From NCBI GenBank assembly GCA_029857855.1, contig JAOUGG010000128.1:1-6837 (forward strand): a stretch of DNA of 6,837 nt, read 5' to 3'. A model generated the notes under the pieces. The model was given only the letters and a program-made list of their open reading frames with translations. It had not been told where the DNA came from and did no database searches. Position numbers and translations under genes: made by a program. Of the stretch, positions 1 to 5,172 are shown one piece after another; the stretch's first letter is position 1; each line of letters begins with the position of its first letter. Origin of the DNA: Acidimicrobiia bacterium. Its GTDB lineage: Bacteria > Actinomycetota > Acidimicrobiia > Acidimicrobiales > SZUA-35.

Positions 1-2
1 GT

Positions 3-248
3 CTGTGCCCGGACGGTTTCAAGATCCTGGTCGAACTCCTGGCCACCCACCCCGAGATCCGGGTGGTCGAGGTTCCGTTCCGTTTCGCCGGACGGCTTCA
101 GGGCATGTCGAAGGCGACGGCCAACGAGGGCGCCCGATACCTCGGGCACCTGTTCGATGTTCGGATCCGCACTACCCGCTGGTGGTCGGGCGCGTCGCTC
201 ACCCCCCGGATGGCGGAGCGTTCCGGCCGAGCCATCGCCAGCAGCTGA
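3..248 (+). CDS. Polyprenol/dolichol-phosphate mannosyltransferase-like GT2, C-terminal fragment
   Basis: Only the last 81 codons are in the window, and the gene begins upstream. The fragment opens with CPDGFKILVELL, then EVPFRF, then R-x-x-G-x-SKA and EGARYLGHLF. This order is typical of the C-terminal end of family-2 glycosyltransferases of the DPM1/Ppm1 type, which transfer a sugar, usually mannose from GDP-mannose, to a polyprenyl phosphate at the inner face of the membrane. The catalytic DxD region is not visible, so donor and acceptor cannot be read. No GtrA-like or other membrane domain follows, and the protein ends soon after a short basic/Trp tail (RTTRWWSG). The TGA stop lies inside the 3' end of the convergent glycosyltransferase gene, giving a 50-bp overlap. 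That neighbour is of a class that uses polyprenyl-phosphate sugars, which supports the assignment. A glucose-specific homologue is the main alternative. Confidence 0.8.
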   Translation: MCPDGFKILVELLATHPEIRVVEVPFRFAGRLQGMSKATANEGARYLGHLFDVRIRTTRWWSGASLTPRMAERSGRAIASS

Positions 249-1371
249 CCGGGAGGGCGATCAGCAGCCCGTTGCGCACGGCTAGCATTGCCGCCGCCGC
301 CGGGTCGGCGAGATCCGGAGGGCCGAAGATCGTGAGTGCGACTCCGGTCAGGACCGTGGCACCGGCGGTGAGCAGGACCGGAGCGGGCAGCCGTGAGGCG
401 GGTTGCCGGTGGCCGTCGGCCATCAGGAGCGCCGCCCACGGTGTCAGCCAGAGGAGAAACTGGGGCGACAGCAGGGGAGAGGTGACGACGAGGGCGGCCA
501 CACAACCCAGCATCACGGCTGCGATGACCGAAAGGTCCGGCCCGCTCGCGACCCGCCGGGCCCGCCAGGCCAGGGCGGCCATGGCCGCGACCGCCACCGC
601 CCGCCCGACCGTCACCAACCAGGGGATCAGCGTGCCGATACGAAAGGCGTTCAGTTCGAGGCGAACGCCTTCTTCCGGGCCCAGTGTCCGCAGACCCGCG
701 GCGTCGGCCAACGTCGTCAGGACACCACCCACTGATTCGAGCTGCCACCCGGTGGCCCCCCGCAGGTCGACCACCTGGCGAATCGGATCGAGACCGGCGC
801 CGGCCCACAACAACCACCACATGGTGGTCAGCGCACCGGCGACGATTCCGGCGGCTGCCGCCCGCTCCCTGCGGCCCGACCACAGGGCCGGGATCAGCAG
901 GGCGGGCCACAGTTTGATCATGGCCCCGGCGGCCACCAGCGCACCCGCTGCGGTGAGACGAGACGGTTCGTTCACCGGTTCGGGACAGGGCGACGGCCGG
1001 GTGACGAGCAGTACCGCGGCGATGGCGGGGAGGGCGGCGACGATGTCGAGTCGCAGCAGACCCATCGGCACGAGCGGAAGCCCGAGGAGCAGGTAGGTGA
1101 GCCCCGCTCGGCGGTCACGTCGATGCAGTAACCAGGCCACCGCCAGATCGGCGGACAGGGCGATGAGCACCAGGACCCGGTGAGCGGTGACCAGGCCGAC
1201 CGCTCCGGAGGGCGAGAGGCGATCGAGCAGCTCGAAGACGATCACGCTTCCCGGCGGGTACTCGACGGCGGCGTCACGCCACGCCCGCCCACCATCTCGG
1301 GCGATGGCGAGGAAACGTTCGATGTCCCAGCCCGCCAGCTCGGTCGCCTCGTCGACCCATGGTCCGACCAC
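199..1371 (-). CDS. GT87/DUF2029-like polytopic membrane glycosyltransferase
   Basis: A 390-residue, strongly hydrophobic protein with about nine or more predicted membrane segments. Features match polyprenyl-phosphate-mannose-dependent GT-C enzymes such as mycobacterial PimE: an extracytoplasmic loop after the N-terminus with DIERF and VEYPP (residues 16-40), RLDIVAALPAIAAVLL (107-122), GAMIKLWPALLIPALW (149-164), GWQLESVGGVL (208-218) and LSPQFLLWLTPW (301-312). Such enzymes add a sugar from a lipid-phosphate donor to a glycolipid or glycan on the outer face of the membrane. The start is uncertain. GTG at 1371 is the first ordinary start codon, but the frame stays open up to 1578 and its translation just upstream (from 1443) contains ALTGAAVAVRVAAAVALVV, which looks like the missing first membrane helix. 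The only other candidate start there is a CTG at 1419. No Shine-Dalgarno is seen at either. The exact acceptor cannot be told from sequence. Confidence 0.8.
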   Translation of the reverse strand: MVGPWVDEATELAGWDIERFLAIARDGGRAWRDAAVEYPPGSVIVFELLDRLSPSGAVGLVTAHRVLVLIALSADLAVAWLLHRRDRRAGLTYLLLGLPLVPMGLLRLDIVAALPAIAAVLLVTRPSPCPEPVNEPSRLTAAGALVAAGAMIKLWPALLIPALWSGRRERAAAAGIVAGALTTMWWLLWAGAGLDPIRQVVDLRGATGWQLESVGGVLTTLADAAGLRTLGPEEGVRLELNAFRIGTLIPWLVTVGRAVAVAAMAALAWRARRVASGPDLSVIAAVMLGCVAALVVTSPLLSPQFLLWLTPWAALLMADGHRQPASRLPAPVLLTAGATVLTGVALTIFGPPDLADPAAAAMLAVRNGLLIALPVSCWRWLGRNAPPSGG

Positions 1372-1603
1372 GAGGGCGACGGCGGCCGCGACACGGACCG
1401 CAACCGCCGCGCCGGTCAGAGCGAAGGTGTTCGGCCCCGGGTTCGGCTGCTCGGGATTGGAGCCGTCACCTCGGTCGTGGTCGGTGTCGAGATCGGTGTT
1501 GATGCCATTTGTTCTATCGCGGCCCGTTCGGAGTTGGCCACTGTGCCCGATCTGACGCCTGTCAGGGGTCGATGGTTGTCAGTGAACGCCTATCCTGGAA
1601 ACC
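1372..1603. other. Divergent region with possible N-terminal extension of the GT87 gene
   Basis: The 232 bp between the GT87 GTG and the nfuA ATG hold no separate gene that I can support. On the minus strand the GT87 frame remains open from 1371 back to a TGA at 1579-1581. The part nearest the gene encodes a convincing membrane helix, and the part further out (about 1440-1578) is rich in D, N, T and P. On the plus side the last 55 bp hold a 5-bp inverted repeat (CTGAC at 1552-1556, GTCAG at 1561-1565). They also hold a loose direct repeat: TGACGCCT at 1553-1560 against TGAACGCCT at 1583-1591, and TGTCAG at 1560-1565 and 1577-1582. These might be regulatory, but no known operator is recognised. 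Confidence 0.45.
1591..1596 (+). promoter_or_regulatory. Putative -10 element (TATCCT) giving a leaderless nfuA mRNA
   Basis: TATCCT fits the actinobacterial TANNNT -10 consensus and is separated from the nfuA ATG by exactly seven bases (GGAAACC). Transcription would then start at or next to the A of the start codon. No Shine-Dalgarno sequence precedes the ATG, which agrees with leaderless initiation. No good -35 is seen at the expected distance; TTGTCA at 1576-1581 is too close. Confidence 0.5.
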
Positions 1604-2266
1604 ATGACTTCCGAATCAGGTGCCCCTGAGTGCTCCACGGCCGACGAGACGACACCGTTGACGGTGACGGCGGCCGCACTGGAAGTCGTGCTCGACGTTC
1701 GGGCCGGTGAGGACGATCCGGCCAACACGGCGCTGCGGGTGGCCATCACCGGGTCGACCATGACCGACTTCACCTACGCCCTCGACCTCGCGTCGGTCTC
1801 CGAACAGGCCGACGACGACCTGGTCTACACCCAGGGCGACAAGGGCGAGCTGACCGTGATCGTGCCCCAGGCGTCGGTGGCGAACATGACCGGCGCCGTC
1901 CTCGACGTCGCCGCCGTCGGCTCCGGCGGGCTCGTGATCCGCAATCCCAACCCGCCCGACCCACTGGCCGGTTTCGACCTCGAACTCACCGGCGAACTGC
2001 CCCAGAAGGTGCAGGCCGTGCTCGATCAGGCCGTCAACCCGGCACTGGCCTCACACGGCGGCTACGCCGCACTGGTCAGGATCGACGGCTCCGTTGTCCA
2101 CGTGACGATGGGCGGCGGGTGCCAGGGCTGCGCGGCGAGCGCCATGACCCTGCGCGACGGGATCAAGAAGATGCTGCTGGCCGCGCTGCCGGAGATCACC
2201 GACGTCGTCGACGCCACCGACCACGCAGCCGGTGAGAACCCCTTCTACACCGAGGCCCCCGTCTGA
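1604..2266 (+). CDS. nfuA: NfuA-type Fe-S cluster carrier protein
   Basis: A 220-residue protein with the two-domain architecture of NfuA. Residues about 19-117 form an A-type (IscA/HesB-like) domain ending in the typical NPN (114-116). It has no cysteines, as in the degenerate A-type domain of E. coli NfuA. Residues about 133-205 are a NifU C-terminal domain with HGGYAALVRIDG (151-162) and the cluster-binding CxxC in GGGCQGCAAS (C173, C176). NfuA proteins hold a [4Fe-4S] cluster at the dimer interface between these cysteines and pass it to client enzymes. The acidic N-terminal 18 residues are variable and probably disordered. The short tail ENPFYTE after the Nfu domain resembles other NfuA proteins. 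The ATG is chosen because a TANNNT -10 sits seven bases before it. The gene appears to stand alone and shows no Suf or Isc neighbour in the window. The family call is strong; a specific client is not evident. Confidence 0.9.
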   Translation: MTSESGAPECSTADETTPLTVTAAALEVVLDVRAGEDDPANTALRVAITGSTMTDFTYALDLASVSEQADDDLVYTQGDKGELTVIVPQASVANMTGAVLDVAAVGSGGLVIRNPNPPDPLAGFDLELTGELPQKVQAVLDQAVNPALASHGGYAALVRIDGSVVHVTMGGGCQGCAASAMTLRDGIKKMLLAALPEITDVVDATDHAAGENPFYTEAPV

Positions 2267-2274
2267 CCCAGGGC

Positions 2275-2401
2275 CGGCGCTGGCCCCCCAACCCGAACTT
2301 TGTGCCTCGAGCGGCCCCCTCCGGGCGAACTTTGAGCACCAAACGACCCTCCGACGGGTCGTGGAGGGCCCAAAGTTCGGTCGGGGGCGGCGCTGGCCCC
2401 C
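2275..2401. repeat. Structured intergenic element: 14-bp direct repeats flanking inverted CGAACTTTG words
   Basis: A 14-bp sequence, CGGCGCTGGCCCCC, occurs exactly at 2275-2288 and 2388-2401. Between them, CCGAACTTTG at 2293-2302 is matched by its exact complement CAAAGTTCGG at 2371-2380. A further direct copy, CGAACTTTG, lies at 2326-2334. The 2371-2380 arm can therefore pair with either upstream copy. The longer pairing with the first copy continues after one mismatch as GCC/GGC. The layout, direct repeats bordering a short segment with inverted ends, resembles a small MITE-like or REP-like repeat with a target duplication. It could also act as an RNA structure ending nfuA transcription. 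No protein is encoded. Confidence 0.55.
2343..2362 (+). terminator. GC-rich hairpin downstream of nfuA
   Basis: ACGACCC (2343-2349) and GGGTCGT (2356-2362) form a perfect 7-bp stem with a six-base loop, inside the larger repeat element. No T-run follows, so it is not a textbook intrinsic terminator, though high-GC actinobacteria often lack one. An alternative stem, CCCTCC (2347-2352) with GGAGGG (2363-2368), is mutually exclusive with it. Confidence 0.35.
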
Positions 2402-2408
2402 TGCAGAA

Positions 2409-2446
2409 CCCTGGTTTAGTATGGTTCCCAAACCATTCCTCCAGGG
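2409..2446 (+). promoter_or_regulatory. Promoter with nested dyads ahead of the HMGCS-like/thiolase pair
   Basis: The region contains two nested inverted repeats: CCCTGG (2409-2414) with CCAGGG (2441-2446), and ATGGTT (2421-2426) with AACCAT (2431-2436). An overlapping alternative is TGGTTT (2412-2417) with AAACCA (2430-2435). TAGTAT (2417-2422) fits a TANNNT -10 and would start transcription near 2429-2430. The leader would be about 23 nt, with a purine/G-rich ribosome site AGGGGG at 2443-2448, four bases before the ATG. A dyad over the -10 is where a repressor, for example of the TetR type common near acyl-CoA genes, could bind. That identity is inference. Confidence 0.45.
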
Positions 2447-2452
2447 GGCTTC

Positions 2453-3859
2453 ATGCGAGGCATCATCGGCTACGGAACCTATGTTCCGTACTATCGGCTC
2501 CAGCGGTCGGCGATCACGGCCGCCCTCGGCAGCGGCGGAGGACGCGGCACCAGAGCCGTGGCGTCCTACGACGAGGACGCCACCTCCATGGCCGTCGAGG
2601 CGGGCCGGAATCTCCTGCGCTCGGTCGATGGTCTCGTTCCCGATTCGGTCTACTTCTCCACCGCCACACCGCCCTATCTCGACAAGACCAACGCCACCGT
2701 CGTCCATGCCGCACTGAACCTCCCATCGCGGGTGTTCGCCGGTGATGTCGGCGGGGCGCCCCGCTCGGTCAACGCCGCACTGCGGTCCGCGCTCGACGGA
2801 TCCCGGCTGACGATGGTGGCGGCGGCCGACGTGCGCAGCGGCCGCCCTGGATCGGCCGACGAGGCCCAGTGCGGCGACGCCGCCGTGGCCTGGCTGATCG
2901 GTGGCGAGGACGACGGGTCGGTGATCGCCGAATGGCTGGGCGGAGCGTCGGCCACCGGCGAGTTTCTCGACCGCTGGCGACTGCCGGCCTGGGACTACTC
3001 CCGGGTCTGGGAGGAGCGGTTCGGCGAGCACGCCTACCTGCCACTCGTCACCGAGGCGGCCGACGCCGCCTTCAAGGAGACCGGCCTCGAACCGGCCGAC
3101 GTCGACGTGGCCGTCATCACCGGACTGCACAGTCGGGCAGTGCGCGGCGCGGCCCGGGTCGCCGGTCTGGGTGAGGTCCCGGTCGCCAACGACCTGAGCG
3201 CCTCCGTCGGCAACACCGGAACCCCGCATGCCGGGCTCATCCTCAGCTCGGTCCTCGATGAATCCGACCCGGGCCGCACGATCATGGTGATGCACCTGGC
3301 CGACGGTGTCGACGTGGGCTTCTACCGCACCACCGACGCCATCGCCTCCTACACCGCCATCCCGTCGGTGGTCGACCAGATCGCGGCAGGCAACGACGAC
3401 CTCGACTATCAGGCCTTCCTCACCTGGCGTGGGTTCCTCGAGCGGGAACCACCCCGCCGTCCCGACCCGGTGCCGCCCGCCGCGCCACCGTCGCTGCGGT
3501 CACAGGCCTGGAAGTACGCCTTTGTCGGCTCGCGGGACCGGTCCACCGGAACCGTCCACCTCCCGCCCCAACGGGTGTCGGTCAAAGGCGGCGCAGTCGA
3601 CGACATGGAGCCGGTGCCAATGGCCGACGTCGGCGCCACGGTGGCCACGTTCACCATCGACCGCCTCGCCTACTCGCTGTCGCCACCCGTCATCGCCGTC
3701 GTCATCGACTTCGACGGCGGCGGACGGTTCCAGTGCCAGATGACCGACGCCGATCCCGACACCGTCGCCATCGGCGATCGGGTGACCATGACCTTCCGGA
3801 GACTGATGACAGCCGACGGCGTCCACAACTACTTCTGGAAAGCCCGCCCGGCAGGCTGA
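2453..3859 (+). CDS. HMG-CoA synthase-like condensing-fold protein fused to DUF35 OB-fold domain, catalytic residues substituted
   Basis: A 468-residue two-domain protein. Residues 1 to about 325 follow the thiolase-fold plan of HMG-CoA synthase, particularly the archaeal type: IGYGTYVPYYRL (5-16), TATPPYLDKTNATVV (70-84), DVGGAPRSVNAAL (98-110), EAQCGDAAVAWL (137-148), GLHSRA (224-229), SVGNTGTPHAGL (251-262) and ADGVDVGFYRTT (283-294). Aligned by eye to archaeal enzymes, the acid/base Glu becomes Ala71 and the nucleophilic Cys becomes Pro103. His226 and Asn254 remain. The only cysteines in the protein are C140 and C428. A Pro/Arg-rich linker (331-348) leads to a DUF35-type domain (about 350-466) with HLPPQRV and an OB-fold ending VHNYFWKARP. 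Its zinc-ribbon CxxC pairs are absent (D362/T365, S376/G379). It is therefore probably a non-catalytic partner of the downstream thiolase, 84 bp away. Whether it has any catalytic activity of its own is unknown. Confidence 0.85.
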   Translation: MRGIIGYGTYVPYYRLQRSAITAALGSGGGRGTRAVASYDEDATSMAVEAGRNLLRSVDGLVPDSVYFSTATPPYLDKTNATVVHAALNLPSRVFAGDVGGAPRSVNAALRSALDGSRLTMVAAADVRSGRPGSADEAQCGDAAVAWLIGGEDDGSVIAEWLGGASATGEFLDRWRLPAWDYSRVWEERFGEHAYLPLVTEAADAAFKETGLEPADVDVAVITGLHSRAVRGAARVAGLGEVPVANDLSASVGNTGTPHAGLILSSVLDESDPGRTIMVMHLADGVDVGFYRTTDAIASYTAIPSVVDQIAAGNDDLDYQAFLTWRGFLEREPPRRPDPVPPAAPPSLRSQAWKYAFVGSRDRSTGTVHLPPQRVSVKGGAVDDMEPVPMADVGATVATFTIDRLAYSLSPPVIAVVIDFDGGGRFQCQMTDADPDTVAIGDRVTMTFRRLMTADGVHNYFWKARPAG

Positions 3860-3943
3860 CCTCAAGCCAAACACCGAACCCACCAACCGCAGCCGACCAC
3901 AGCAGATCGACTACTCGACGGATCGAAAACAAGGAGCACTCCC
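3860..3943 (+). promoter_or_regulatory. Intercistronic leader with strong ribosome binding site
   Basis: The first 41 bases (3860-3900) are strikingly C-rich and G- and T-poor by count: 21 C, 5 G and 1 T. Such a composition could act as a Rho-loading site or simply stay unstructured. AAGGAG at 3931-3936 lies seven bases before the thiolase ATG and is the best Shine-Dalgarno sequence in the window. No TANNNT -10 at a good position was found, so co-transcription with the upstream gene is likely, with independent strong translation of the thiolase. Confidence 0.5.
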
Positions 3944-5146
3944 ATGGCATCGAAGGGAATCAAGGATCAGGTGGCCATCGTCGGCATGGGGTGCACCCCC
4001 TTCGGCGAGCACTGGGATCGGTCGGTCGACGACATGTTGATCGACGCCTCGACCGAGGCCTACGCCTCGGCCGGGATCGAACAGGACGACGTCGACGCCT
4101 TCTGGTTCGGCACCCTTGCCTCCGGTGTGTCCGGGCTCACGCTCAGCCGGGCGCTGAAGATCAACTACAAGCCGGTGACCCGGGTGGAGAACATGTGCGC
4201 CACCGGCTCCGAGGCGTTTCGCAACGCCTGCTATGCGGTGGCCTCCGGAGCCTATGACCTCGTGGCCGCGGTCGGCGTCGAGAAGCTGAAGGACAACGGC
4301 ATGTCCGGGCTCGTCTCCCAACCCCTCCCCGGTGACGGCACCCGGCCCGAACTCACCGCTCCCGCCATGTTCTCCCTCCTCGCCCCGGCGTACGCCAACA
4401 AGTACGGTGTCGACACCGATGAGATGAAAGACGTCCTCACCCGGATCGCCTGGAAAAACCACTACAACGGCGCCCGTAACCCCCGGGCCCAGTTCCGTAA
4501 GGAGGTCGGCAAGGACACCATCTGTAACGCCCCGCTGATCGCCGGCCAGCTCGGCATCTTCGACTGCTCCGGTGTCTCCGACGGATCGGCCGCCGCCATC
4601 TTGTGCCGGGCTGAAGACGCCCACAAGTACACGGACAAGCCGCTTTACGTGAAAGGCCTCGGGTTCGCCTCGGGCCCCGCCGCCGGTCCGATCGACCCCG
4701 ACTACGACTACACCACATTCAACGAGGTGGTGGCCTCGGCGGCCGACGCCTACGCCCAGGCCGGGATCACCGATCCCCGGGCCCAGGTGGCCATGGCAGA
4801 GGTTCACGACTGCTTCACTCCGACCGAGCTTGTGCTCATGGAGGATCTTGGCTTCGCCGAACGGGGCATGGCCTGGAAGGAGGTCATGGCGGGAACGTAT
4901 GATCTCGACGGCGAACTGCCCGTCAACCCCGACGGCGGACTGAAGAGCTTCGGCCATCCGATCGGCGCCTCGGGCCTCCGGATGTTGTTCGAGTGCTGGT
5001 TGCAGCTGCGGCAAGAGGCCCCCGAGGATCGCCAGATCTCCTCGGTGACCGAGGGCGGCAAGACCCTCGGCATGACCCACAATCTTGGCGGCGCCCCCGG
5101 CGAGTGTGTCAGCTTCGTCGGCATCGTGGGCTCCGAATTGGGCTGA
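3944..5146 (+). CDS. SCP2-type thiolase (acetyl-CoA acetyltransferase family)
   Basis: A 400-residue protein of full length for the SCP2-thiolase-like family. The conserved stations are in order: AIVGMGCTPFG (11-21), RVENMCATGSEAF with nucleophilic Cys85 (80-92), EVHDCFTPTE carrying H288 and C290 (286-295), NPDGGLKSFGHPIGASG with H338 (328-344) and GGAPGECV (382-389). In this subfamily the HDCF motif supplies the second catalytic cysteine. Retention of both cysteines points to thiolytic cleavage or Claisen condensation of an acyl-CoA. It argues against a Ltp2-like aldolase, which lacks the cysteine. SCP2-type thiolases commonly need a DUF35 partner (BbsA-BbsB, archaeal HMGCS complex, PhlB-PhlC), here probably the C-terminal domain of the upstream product. 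The ATG is fixed by AAGGAG at 3931-3936. The chain length and nature of the substrate cannot be read. Confidence 0.9.
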   Translation: MASKGIKDQVAIVGMGCTPFGEHWDRSVDDMLIDASTEAYASAGIEQDDVDAFWFGTLASGVSGLTLSRALKINYKPVTRVENMCATGSEAFRNACYAVASGAYDLVAAVGVEKLKDNGMSGLVSQPLPGDGTRPELTAPAMFSLLAPAYANKYGVDTDEMKDVLTRIAWKNHYNGARNPRAQFRKEVGKDTICNAPLIAGQLGIFDCSGVSDGSAAAILCRAEDAHKYTDKPLYVKGLGFASGPAAGPIDPDYDYTTFNEVVASAADAYAQAGITDPRAQVAMAEVHDCFTPTELVLMEDLGFAERGMAWKEVMAGTYDLDGELPVNPDGGLKSFGHPIGASGLRMLFECWLQLRQEAPEDRQISSVTEGGKTLGMTHNLGGAPGECVSFVGIVGSELG

Positions 5147-5172
5147 CGGACGTCCGAATTCGATCCCGTCAG
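5143..5172. terminator. Convergent hairpin carrying both stop codons
   Basis: CTGACGG (5143-5149) and CCGTCAG (5166-5172) form a perfect 7-bp inverted repeat around a 16-base loop. The loop region itself contains the palindromes CGGACGTCCG (5147-5156, overlapping the left arm) and CGAATTCG (5155-5162). The thiolase TGA (5144-5146) is in the left arm, and the minus-strand protease TGA (5171-5169) is in the right arm. It may stop transcription from both sides, but no T-run accompanies it on either strand. Confidence 0.45.

Noticed and set aside
5..1096. 363-codon plus-strand open frame opposite the GT87 gene
   Set aside because: It is rich in Arg, Ala, Pro and Ser without domain features. The minus strand encodes a convincing membrane protein and positions 3-248 encode a glycosyltransferase end in another frame.
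2275..2401. CRISPR array
   Set aside because: The short repeats are in mixed orientation and irregularly spaced, with only two or three copies and no cas genes.
2275..2401. Known riboswitch class
   Set aside because: The paired words match no riboswitch consensus that I know, and the region lies mostly upstream of the likely transcription start at about 2429.
2051..3295. 414-codon minus-strand open frame across nfuA and the HMGCS-like gene
   Set aside because: It spans two well-supported plus-strand genes and the repeat between them, shows no motif, and is a composition artefact.
2453..3859. True HMG-CoA synthase of a mevalonate pathway
   Set aside because: The nucleophilic Cys and catalytic Glu positions are Pro and Ala, and no HMG-CoA reductase or other mevalonate gene is in the window.
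3944..5146. Ltp2-like steroid side-chain aldolase
   Set aside because: Ltp2-type aldolases lack the thiolase nucleophilic cysteine, while this protein has Cys85 in a normal MCATGSEA context. No steroid-degradation genes are nearby.
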